Assembly: GCA_036389795.1 (NCBI GenBank)
Contig: DASVWD010000060.1
Span: 1 to 41,483, forward strand
Direction: 5' to 3'
Length of the DNA stretch: 41,483 nt
From: Longimicrobium sp.
GTDB lineage: Bacteria > Gemmatimonadota > Gemmatimonadetes > Longimicrobiales > Longimicrobiaceae
The notes beneath the pieces are model-generated. The model was not told the DNA's origin. It saw nothing but the letters and a program-made list of their open reading frames with translations, and ran no database searches. The position numbers were made by a program, and so were the translations under genes. Position 1 is the first letter of the stretch. Each line of letters starts with the position of its first letter. Shown here piece after piece: positions 32,243 through 41,483 of the stretch.

Positions 32243-33400
<1,158 letters not shown>

Positions 33401-33434
33401 CAGGCCGGGGTTGGGGGTGGGCCGGGGGCTCGGG

Positions 33435-33485
33435 CGAATGAATTCGCTGCAACAACTACACGAAGTCCGCCTTCGCGGACTACCG
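33435..33485 (+). repeat. TGAA-loop two-hairpin element
   Basis: Hairpin 1 GCGAA-TGAA-TTCGC, spacer tgcaacaactacacga, hairpin 2 AGTCCG-CCTTCG-CGGACT. Compared with the 32098 copy, both sides of hairpin 2 have changed together (A-T to G-C at the second pair). Confidence 0.8.
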
Positions 33486-33557
33486 CCATCCTCGACGAGG
33501 CAGGCTTCGGTGCGCGCATCTCACTTTCGCACTTTCGCACTCACGCACTCACGCACT

Positions 33558-34394
33558 TCAGTTCCCCTGGAACACCGGCTTCTCCTTCGCGGCGAAGGCA
33601 CGGTAGGCGCGGGCGAAGTCTTCGGTTTGCATGCAGATGGCCTGTGCCTGCGCCTCGGCCTCGATCGCCTCATCGACGCCCATCGCCCACTCCTGGTGCA
33701 GGCACTTCTTCGTCATGCCGTGCGCGAAGGTGGGGCCGCTCGCGAGGTCCGCCGCCAGCTTGCGGGCTTCGTCGAGCAGCGCGTCGGGCTCCACCAGGCG
33801 GTTGTAGAAGCCCCACCGCTCGGCCTCTTCGCCGCCCATCGTCCGCCCGGTGAAGAGCAGCTCCGAGGCGCGCCCCTGGCCGATGATGCGCGGGAGGATG
33901 GCGCAGGCGCCCATGTCGGCGCCGGAGAGGCCGACCCGGGTGAAGAGGAACGCCACCTTGCTGCGCGCGGTGCCCAGGCGCAGGTCGCTGGACATGGCCA
34001 GGATGGCGCCGGCGCCCACGCACGCGCCGTCGATGGCGGCGACGATCGGCTGCGGGCAGCCGCGCATGGCCTTCACCAGGTCGCCGGTCATGCGGGTGAA
34101 GGCGAGCAGCTCGTCCATCTGCTTCCGCTCGCGCATCTCCACCAGCGGGCCGATGATGTCGTGCACGTCGCCGCCCGAGCAGAAGTTGCCGCCCTCGCCG
34201 GCGAGCACCACCACCTTCACGTCGGTGGCGAAGACGAGCTGGCGGAAGGTGTCGCGCAGCTCGGCGTAGCTCTCGAAGGTGAGCGGGTTCTTCCGCTCGG
34301 GCCGGCTGAGCGTCACCGTGCCGACGGGGCCGTCCACCTCCCAGCGGAAGGACGACGGGCGGAAGTCGGCGGCGCGGAGCTTGGTCGTGGTCAT
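33558..34394 (-). CDS. Enoyl-CoA hydratase/isomerase family protein
   Basis: The 278-residue crotonase-fold protein shows [19 protein letters not shown] (first oxyanion-hole strand), [22 protein letters not shown] (second), [16 protein letters not shown] and [21 protein letters not shown]. Of the two catalytic Glu of classical hydratases, the one in ASELLFTG seems kept, whereas the position before VGLSG appears to be Arg, so isomerase, hydrolase or ring-opening chemistry is possible. Its place between the acyl-CoA dehydrogenase and the SDR suggests work on an intermediate of the 2-aminobenzoyl-CoA route. Confidence 0.88.
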   Translation of the reverse strand: MTTTKLRAADFRPSSFRWEVDGPVGTVTLSRPERKNPLTFESYAELRDTFRQLVFATDVKVVVLAGEGGNFCSGGDVHDIIGPLVEMRERKQMDELLAFTRMTGDLVKAMRGCPQPIVAAIDGACVGAGAILAMSSDLRLGTARSKVAFLFTRVGLSGADMGACAILPRIIGQGRASELLFTGRTMGGEEAERWGFYNRLVEPDALLDEARKLAADLASGPTFAHGMTKKCLHQEWAMGVDEAIEAEAQAQAICMQTEDFARAYRAFAAKEKPVFQGN

Positions 34395-34472
34395 CTGGGA
34401 TTGGTGTCTCTGTGCGCGGATCGGGCGTGTCGCGAGGGCGGATCGCCGCCCGGGATGGTCCTGTCCTTCCGG

Positions 34473-35054
34473 CTAGATCACGCCGACATGCCTGTACCGG
34501 CGGAGTGCGGGCACGACCACCGCCGGGTCGTCCAGCCGGTGCGTGCGCACGAGCCCTCCGATACGGGTCACGGCGCGGGAAAACACCGCCCAGCACAGGC
34601 TGCTGGAATCCCAGCGCGAGCGGTACTGGACGCCGTCCAGCTCGGAAAATCGTGCGTGGATGCGGCGGGCCAAGTCCCGGCACGAGGCGTAGTCGTCGCC
34701 CATGACCTCGTGCGCGCCGACTCCGAAGCTCGGCAGACCGGGCCCCTCCAGCTGGAGCATCCTGAGCGGCGCCGCCAGGCCGAACGCCGACCCGCCCCGC
34801 ACCTCCAGGTCGGCGCGGGAGATCAGCGGGCGCTTGCGGCCACGAACCAGCGTCTCCAGGATCGCCACCCCGAGCGACTCGCCGAAGTAGCAGACGCCGT
34901 ACTCGCCGCCCGGCGCGTCGAAGCGTCCCTTCGGCGGCGCGCCCTCGCCCGGGCCGAACCAGATCGCCTCATACCGGAGCAGGTGGACGCGCCAGAGCAC
35001 CTGGTCGAGCGGCACCTCGGCGACCGGAGGGTCTTTCGGGAGCCGGATCGCCAT
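34473..35054 (-). CDS. RES-domain toxin
   Basis: This 193-residue protein has the RES-domain pattern: LWRVHLLRYEAIWF (Arg22), PPKGRFDAPGGEYGVCYFGES (the Arg/Tyr and Ser60), AILETLVRG (Glu67) and a later RSRWDSSSLCWAVF with THRLDDPAV. RES proteins are NAD-consuming or ADP-ribosylating toxins of type II modules. The start overlaps the antitoxin stop by one base (TGATG on the minus strand), so the pair is coupled. The module sits inside a catabolic cluster, separating the hydratase from the SDR. Confidence 0.8.
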   Translation of the reverse strand: MAIRLPKDPPVAEVPLDQVLWRVHLLRYEAIWFGPGEGAPPKGRFDAPGGEYGVCYFGESLGVAILETLVRGRKRPLISRADLEVRGGSAFGLAAPLRMLQLEGPGLPSFGVGAHEVMGDDYASCRDLARRIHARFSELDGVQYRSRWDSSSLCWAVFSRAVTRIGGLVRTHRLDDPAVVVPALRRYRHVGVI

Positions 35055-35647
35055 CAGGGGGCGACGTGCTCTCCGTACGTCGCCAGCCGGGAGAGGACGT
35101 CCTCGCGCACGTCCGCGTCGTCCAGGCGCTCCAGCAGGATGCCGCCCCGCTCGTCCTCCACGTCGTCCGCCAGGATCGACAGCAGCACCCAGGGATCGAG
35201 CTCCGCGCCCGCCGCGGCGACCGCCGGCACTCCCTCGCGCACGCGGCCGTCGCGGTCGAACTGCCGGGCGGGGAATCCCCACTGCCCGCCCGGCATCGGC
35301 GCGGCGAGCAGAGCCCGGCGCTGCACGCGCTGCTTCACGCCCGGCACGCTGATCTTGAGCAGCGCCGCCGCCTCGGACGACGAGAGCAGCCCGCCCACCG
35401 CTTCCATGATCTCGCTCTTCGCGGCGGCGCCCCGCAGCAGGAGCTCCGACCAGTCGTGCTCGCGCGGCTCGGGGGTGGCGAGCACGATCTCCGCGAACGT
35501 CTCCGCGGGCGACTGCGCGGCCACCGCCTTCAGCAGGTCCGCCTCGCTCATCCGCTCCAGCGCGTGCGCCACGTAGCGCTCGATCCGCCTCCCCAGCGAC
35601 GCGCGAACCGCAGCCGGACCGGCATCCTCCTGCCGCGTGGGACTCAT
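35054..35647 (-). CDS. Antitoxin of the RES module, HTH plus ParS/MbcA-like C-terminus
   Basis: The 197-residue product starts at ATG 35647 (GAGGTG upstream) rather than the TTG ten codons earlier. The middle holds a helix-turn-helix-like segment (LLSSSEAAALLKISVPGVKQ, residues about 92-115) suited to DNA binding. The C-terminus (ELDPWVLLSILADDVED, GILLERLDDADVREDVLSRL, ATYGEHVAP) resembles the toxin-binding domain of Xre/MbcA/ParS antitoxins that partner RES toxins. It is predicted to neutralise the toxin and to repress its own promoter, where an inverted repeat lies at 35670-35694. The fit is by context and pattern. Confidence 0.7.
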   Translation of the reverse strand: MSPTRQEDAGPAAVRASLGRRIERYVAHALERMSEADLLKAVAAQSPAETFAEIVLATPEPREHDWSELLLRGAAAKSEIMEAVGGLLSSSEAAALLKISVPGVKQRVQRRALLAAPMPGGQWGFPARQFDRDGRVREGVPAVAAAGAELDPWVLLSILADDVEDERGGILLERLDDADVREDVLSRLATYGEHVAP

Positions 35648-35669
35648 CCTGCACCTCGGGTTGCGTTTG

Positions 35670-35694
35670 TTGTGCAATAGGCACGTTTACACAA
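35670..35694 (-). promoter_or_regulatory. Possible operator of the RES toxin-antitoxin operon
   Basis: An inverted repeat TTGTG (35670-35674) and CACAA (35690-35694), centre to centre 20 bp, in the AT-richer leader just upstream of the antitoxin start. This is a plausible autoregulation site. Confidence 0.4.
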
Positions 35695-35761
35695 CCGCAA
35701 GATAAACTCCACGAGATTCGGAGACAACATCTCGGCGGAAGGCTTTCGTCGCAGTCTCATA

Positions 35762-36547
35762 TCAGACCTCGCCCCCCGCCACCGCGAGCGCCTGCCCCGT
35801 CACGCCGGACGCGCCGGGGGAGCAGAGCCAGGCGACGGCGCTGGCGACCTCGTCGGGGCGGATGAGCGAGCCGCGGGGGATCACGCGGGTGAGCATCTGC
35901 CGCGCCTCGTCCTCGGTCTTTCCCAGGCTGCGCACCAGGTTGCCGGCGGCGGCCTTGGCCATGTCGGTGTCGGTGTAGGCGGGGCAGACGGCGTTCACCG
36001 TGATCCCCAGCTTCGCCGTCTCCAGCGCCAGCGCGCGCGTCAGGCCCACGACGCCGTGCTTGGCCGCGCAGTACGCCGCGGTCTTCGGGTAGCCGCGCAG
36101 CCCCGCCGTCGAGGCCACGTTCACCACGCGGCCCCAGCGCGCTTCCGCCATGGCCGGGATCACCTCGCGGGTACAGAGATAGGTGCCCGTCAGGTTCACC
36201 GCCAGCATGCGGTCCCACACCTCGCGCGGCATCTCCGCGAACCCGGCGGCCTCCGCCTGCCCGGCGTTGTTGACCAGGACGTGCACCTCGCCGAGCGCCT
36301 CCCGCGCGCGCCCGAACGCCTCCGCGACCGAGGCCTCGTCCGCCACGTCGCACGCGAGCGCGGCCACGCGCGCGCCGAACGCCTCCCGCAGCGCGGCCGC
36401 GTGCGCCTCCAGGCGGGCGAGGTCGCGCCCGAGCAGCGTCAGGCCGGCCCCGAGCCGCGCCAGCTCCTCCGCCACCGCCGCGCCGATCCCCCGCCCCCCG
36501 CCGGTGACGACGGCGTGCTTTCCGGCCAGGTATCTCGAATCCGCCAA
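35762..36547 (-). CDS. Short-chain dehydrogenase/reductase (3-hydroxyacyl-CoA dehydrogenase-like)
   Basis: This is a classical 261-residue SDR: AVVTGGGRGIGAAV (cofactor site), LVNNAGQAEAAGF, the catalytic Ser in VVNVASTAGLRG and YCAAK (Tyr and Lys of YxxxK), then NAVCPAYTDTDM and the terminal VTGQALAVAGGEV. A TTG start at 36547 is chosen because GGGAGG lies upstream and the product then has the normal N-terminus ADSRYLAGKHAVVTGG; longer frames add no family-like sequence. In this cluster it would oxidise a hydroxyacyl-CoA formed after hydration. Confidence 0.88.
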   Translation of the reverse strand: MADSRYLAGKHAVVTGGGRGIGAAVAEELARLGAGLTLLGRDLARLEAHAAALREAFGARVAALACDVADEASVAEAFGRAREALGEVHVLVNNAGQAEAAGFAEMPREVWDRMLAVNLTGTYLCTREVIPAMAEARWGRVVNVASTAGLRGYPKTAAYCAAKHGVVGLTRALALETAKLGITVNAVCPAYTDTDMAKAAAGNLVRSLGKTEDEARQMLTRVIPRGSLIRPDEVASAVAWLCSPGASGVTGQALAVAGGEV

Positions 36548-36639
36548 ACGCCCTCCCCCCTCCCGCGTCCGCGGAAGACTGCCCTCCGCGCACCGAGCCT
36601 CCTGTCGCAAGCCTCGCCCGCACGGACCCCACCTCCACG

Positions 36640-36690
36640 CCGAAGCTGGCCGGCGAGGCTTCCTGCAGTTGTTGCCGCGGCTTCAGCCGC
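36640..36690 (-). repeat. TGAA-loop element, minus orientation
   Basis: On the minus strand hairpin 1 is GCGGC-TGAA-GCCGC (36690-36677), then the spacer ggcaacaactgcag and the left arm of hairpin 2 (AAGCCTCGCC). The right arm GGGCGAGGCTT lies about 30 bases further, at about 36604-36614. Confidence 0.7.
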
Positions 36691-36738
36691 CCGTCGCGGA
36701 GGCTGCCTCCTTCGACGAATCTCCCCCGGCGCCGAACC

Positions 36739-39087
<2,349 letters not shown>

Positions 39088-39146
39088 GTGTGTCCTGCGA
39101 GCATTCAGGGGATCGGTGGAACGGTGGTTTCGGGGTCCGGCAGGGT

Positions 39147-39175
39147 AGTGTACGGCGGGCGGGCAGAGGCGGAAA
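39147..39175 (-). promoter_or_regulatory. Candidate promoter of the monooxygenase operon
   Basis: Minus strand TTTCCG (39175-39170), 17 bases, TACACT (39152-39147), 60 bp before the GTG. The same two boxes with the same 17-base gap are kept in the diverged duplicate at 40039-40067, although the spacer sequence has changed. Confidence 0.55.
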
Positions 39176-39287
39176 GAGGCGGAGATTTCAGGCGGACAAG
39201 GAACGTTCTGGCGCACGCGGCCGTTACCCGACAGATTTCGACAAAACGTGGACTGCCCGAAATCCGTCGACGCCAGGAGAGACTTCC

Positions 39288-39893
39288 ATGCGCTTGCTCG
39301 CGACGCTGGAATCAGCTGATCCACCTGAACCGAAGTCCATCGAGCTGTACGAGGGGGACCTGGCCGCCATCCCCGCGGGCGAAGAGGTGGACCTGCTCGT
39401 CGTCTCGGCCTTTCCCGACAGCTACGCGCCGACCCCTCGCTCGCTGATCGGCGCGCTGTACCGGAAGGGACTTTCCGTCGCGCGGCTGGCGCTGGAGAAG
39501 GAGCTCGACCTGCGTGACGAGCTGTCGTGCTGGATCTCGAGGGACCTCACGCGGGAGTATCCGGGGTTCGGCTTCCGACGCATCCTCTGCTTCGAGCCGC
39601 TGTTTCGCGGCCGCCCCGCGGAAGTGGGAGACGTATTCCAGAGCATGATGGCCCTCGCCATGCTCGGCGACCCGCCGGTCAGGACGATCGCGATGCCCCT
39701 GCTCGCCTCGGGAGAGCAGCGCGCCGACCCGCTCATCATGCTGGCCGCGATCATCGATGCGGCCGTGCAGTGGATGGATCGCGGCCTCCCGATCAGCACG
39801 CTCAAGATCGTGGAACGCTCATGGGGCACCTCGGCGACCGATCCGCTTCCCTCCATTCTCCGGCTCGATCCTGATCGCTGGGGGACTTCGTAG
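39288..39893 (+). CDS. Macro-domain-like protein
   Basis: The predicted 201-residue protein starts at 39288 after AGGAGAG. Its core [27 protein letters not shown] (residues 18-44), [28 protein letters not shown] and [12 protein letters not shown] (133-144), followed by the helix [18 protein letters not shown] and TLKIV, reads like a macro domain: a GD-x-I-type first loop, a later Gly-containing loop and alternating strands. I recall similar macro-like modules as parts of bacterial conflict (immune effector) proteins, but this one stands alone. It may bind ADP-ribose or a related nucleotide. It lies between the monooxygenase promoter and a duplicated copy of that gene's 5' end. Confidence 0.55.
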   Translation: MRLLATLESADPPEPKSIELYEGDLAAIPAGEEVDLLVVSAFPDSYAPTPRSLIGALYRKGLSVARLALEKELDLRDELSCWISRDLTREYPGFGFRRILCFEPLFRGRPAEVGDVFQSMMALAMLGDPPVRTIAMPLLASGEQRADPLIMLAAIIDAAVQWMDRGLPISTLKIVERSWGTSATDPLPSILRLDPDRWGTS

Positions 39894-39906
39894 CGGCAGC
39901 CTCCTG

Positions 39907-39986
39907 AGCAGGAGCGCCAGGTAGAGCCCCGCCGGCCCCCGCCGACGATCACCACCTTCAGGGGCTTGCGTTCGACAGCCGTCACA
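39907..39986 (-). pseudogene. Duplicated 5' end of the monooxygenase gene
   Basis: These 80 bases repeat 39007-39087 almost exactly, with one G lost in a G/C run, so the encoded [17 protein letters not shown] breaks frame right after the FAD motif. The 17 codons are then followed by unrelated sequence. It is a remnant, not a gene. Confidence 0.85.
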
Positions 39987-40038
39987 GTCGCTCGGATTTG
40001 CTGGGAAACGTAACGCTCGTCAGGATCGGAAAAGGTTT

Positions 40039-40067
40039 AGTGTACGGGAGGCGGACGGGCGCGGAAA
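40039..40067 (-). promoter_or_regulatory. Duplicate of the monooxygenase promoter
   Basis: Minus strand TTTCCG (40067-40062), 17 bases, TACACT (40044-40039). It would drive only the 5' remnant unless transcription continues antisense through the macro-like gene towards the monooxygenase. Confidence 0.45.
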
Positions 40068-40111
40068 GGGGAGGGTTGCGTTGCGAGTGACCGGGATGCG
40101 AGGCGTGTGCG

Positions 40112-40137
40112 GTGTCTGAAGACACGCGCTGAACTAC
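40112..40137 (+). repeat. TGAA-loop hairpin, truncated element
   Basis: Hairpin 1 GTGTC-TGAA-GACAC (40112-40125), followed by gcgctgaactacggaagcctc, matching the start of the 13781 copy; the second hairpin is cut short. Confidence 0.65.
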
Positions 40138-40416
40138 GGAAGCCTCACAAATTCCATGGCCGGTGCGGGGTGAAGCAAAATGCGCGGTAAATGGCGGAAT
40201 CACCCGATGCGCGCGCGCACCGGTGGAACCAGAAACGGTTGACCGAGGCCGGAGAACGGAAGTAAGTGACACATAACCGTGTCTCTATATTATTGCGTAA
40301 TTAGATCGCGACAGCTACGTTCAAAATAGCGGCGACGGCCCCGCTTTCCCCCGCCAATGCGCTGGACGCTCGCGTTCCCGCGCGTGGCTCCCACCCTCTT
40401 TTCAAGGAGGCCCGTT

Positions 40417-40548
40417 ATGTCCAACAATCCGGATCCCCCGATCGTCGTTTCGGGCGGCGTCGCGTCGCAGGATCCCCCGCTCCCCATTGCGGGCGGCGCT
40501 TTGCCACCGGACCCCCCACTTCCTGTCAGCTGCGATCCCGCTTGGTAG
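40417..40548 (+). CDS. 43-residue peptide of DPPLP repeats
   Basis: The frame has a textbook ribosome site (AAGGAGG, six bases) before its ATG and ends after 43 codons. The peptide is three imperfect repeats: PDPPIVVSGG, QDPPLPIAGG and PDPPLPVSCDPAW, after a short MSNN start. It has one Cys, one Trp, no Lys or Arg, no signal peptide and several Asp, so it is acidic and probably unfolded alone. It could be a ribosomal-peptide precursor with repeated cores, or an interaction peptide. I know no family. No modification enzyme lies next to it. Confidence 0.6.
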   Translation: MSNNPDPPIVVSGGVASQDPPLPIAGGALPPDPPLPVSCDPAW

Positions 40549-40649
40549 GCTCGATCATTACGAGTCGTCCACACGGACGGACACGGGCGCAACCGCAGTC
40601 CCGTTCTCTACGCACCTGATTTCGTCGCGCGCAGCGCCGAGGTGTTTCC

Positions 40650-40735
40650 CCTCCACCGCGCAGCGGGGGAGGGAGCGCGCCCTCTGGCTGCGAGGAACGA
40701 GCAGCCGAGGGCCGCGCGGGGAGGGGGCCTCCCGG
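40650..40735. repeat. G-rich interspersed repeat
   Basis: A copy of the ccgcgcagcgg plus gggaggg repeat seen near 3010-3055 and 12463-12500, here with additional inverted segments (gaacgagcagccgagg). No coding potential. Confidence 0.45.
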
Positions 40736-40753
40736 CGGTGCAGCCGCCGGATT

Positions 40754-41467
40754 TCACACCTCGCCCCGCAGGTACCGCTCGCGCAGCTCCGGCGGGAAGC
40801 GCTCGATGGCGTAGCGCAGCATCGTGCGCGGCATGGTGCGGCAGTGCCGGCGCAGGAACTCCTCCAGGGCGGCCTGGTCGCGCTTGCCCACCTCGCGCAG
40901 CATCCAGCCGACCGCCTTGTGGATCAGGTCGTGGGGGTCGTGCACCAGGATCTCCGCGATGCGCAGCGTGGTCGCGAAGTCATTCTTCCGGATGAAGTGC
41001 TGCGTCGCGAGGATGGCGATCCGCCGCTCCCACAGCGACTCCGACCGGGCGAGCGTGTCGAGGATCCCGCGGTCGCGCTTCTCCAGGTGCGCCCCGACCA
41101 CCTGCGGCGCGGACGAATCGACCAGGTCCCAGTTGTTGATGAGCCGCGTGCTGTCCAGGTAGAGCCGGTAGATCGCCTCGCGCCCGGCCTCGTCCGCGCG
41201 GCCGTAGCCGTCGGCCAGGACCAGCAGCGCCAGGAGCCGCGCCTCGTGCCACGGCGAGCGCAGCAGCTCCGCCGCGTCCGCCAGCGGCAGTCCGCGGAGC
41301 TCGCGCGCGAGCTCCCGGAGCTGGGGGATGCGGATGCCGAGGAACCGGTCGCCTTCCCCGTACTCGCCTGGGCCCGTGCGGAAGTAGCCCTGGACGAAGC
41401 GCGCGTGCCCGGGGTCGCCGAGCTCCGTCAGGCGTGCGATGATCTGCGTGGCGGTGGATTGGGGCAA
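40754..41467 (-). CDS. DNA alkylation repair protein (AlkD family)
   Basis: This 237-residue all-helical HEAT-like repeat protein matches AlkD glycosylases, which excise alkylated purines (3-methyladenine, 7-methylguanine) without flipping the base. Key regions are present: FRTGPGEYGEGDRFLGIRIP, INNWDLVDSSAPQVVG (the Trp/Asp of the lesion cleft), SLWERRIAILATQHFI (the Arg), DLIHKAVGWMLREVGKRD (the second Trp) and MPRTMLRYAIERF. The start is a TTG at 41467 with AAGGAG at the very edge of the window; an upstream promoter is not visible. The C-terminus is complete. Confidence 0.92.
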   Translation of the reverse strand: MPQSTATQIIARLTELGDPGHARFVQGYFRTGPGEYGEGDRFLGIRIPQLRELARELRGLPLADAAELLRSPWHEARLLALLVLADGYGRADEAGREAIYRLYLDSTRLINNWDLVDSSAPQVVGAHLEKRDRGILDTLARSESLWERRIAILATQHFIRKNDFATTLRIAEILVHDPHDLIHKAVGWMLREVGKRDQAALEEFLRRHCRTMPRTMLRYAIERFPPELRERYLRGEV

Positions 41468-41483
41468 GCGAAATCTTCTCCTT

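Larger units (their letters stand above)
39894..40416. other. Intergenic stretch: gene-end duplicate, repeat and AT-rich leader
   Basis: No intact gene. From left to right: the duplicated monooxygenase 5' end (39907-39986), its promoter copy (40039-40067), a TGAA-loop hairpin (40112-40125) and an AT-rich segment (about 40263-40310, with tatatt at 40286) that probably contains the promoter of the DPPLP peptide gene. Confidence 0.6.

Overview
The window is very GC-rich DNA (roughly 70% GC by eye) with dense genes on both strands, short intergenic gaps, Shine-Dalgarno motifs of the GGAGG type and many interspersed palindromic repeats. This, together with the gene families and a RiPP-type leader peptide, suggests a Gemmatimonadota bacterium close to Longimicrobium. 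That assignment is an inference from style and content; there is no rRNA or tRNA gene here to test it.

Region 1 (1-13.8 kb) holds envelope and housekeeping genes: an Ig-domain/beta-propeller lipoprotein, a short secretin-like exported protein, an aminoglycoside-phosphotransferase-like kinase, a peptidoglycan-binding protein, a secreted Ig-like protein, citrate synthase (gltA), lipoprotein and membrane proteins, a 70-residue precursor whose mature part has the six-cysteine spacing of CS-alpha-beta defensins and scorpion toxins, a SpoIIAA/STAS-like protein, a Cys-cluster protein, an atypical SDR, a DUF2007-type protein and an SGNH hydrolase.

Region 2 (14-26.8 kb) is a run of mostly + strand small enzymes: SnoaL-like, lipoprotein, HEAT-like, SRPBCC, SAM methyltransferase, DinB, SAM hydrolase, GT2, RdgB, a permuted NlpC/P60- or LRAT-like protein next to a patatin phospholipase, a Tat-signal class V aminotransferase and a cyclase-family lipoprotein. 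A RiPP-precursor-like gene (17120-17374, minus) sits between the methyltransferase and a duplicated 3' fragment of it.

Region 3 (26.8-28 kb) is a clearly lower-GC two-gene island on the minus strand. Region 4 (28-39.1 kb, all minus) carries a GAF-GAF-GGDEF protein and an aromatic acyl-CoA catabolic cluster: RidA-like protein, benzoate/anthranilate-type CoA ligase, acyl-CoA dehydrogenase, enoyl-CoA hydratase, SDR and a 2-aminobenzoyl-CoA (salicylyl-CoA) monooxygenase/reductase fusion. The set fits aerobic CoA-dependent anthranilate degradation: activation, dearomatisation by the fused flavoenzyme, then beta-oxidation-like steps. A RES-type toxin-antitoxin pair is embedded in it.

Region 5 (39.1 kb to the end) has a macro-domain-like protein flanked by a direct duplication of the monooxygenase promoter and 5' end, a 43-residue peptide made of DPPLP-like repeats, and an AlkD-type DNA alkylation repair protein. 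Across the window there are at least three repeat families. The most notable is a two-hairpin element whose first hairpin has an invariant TGAA loop on a stem that covaries between copies.
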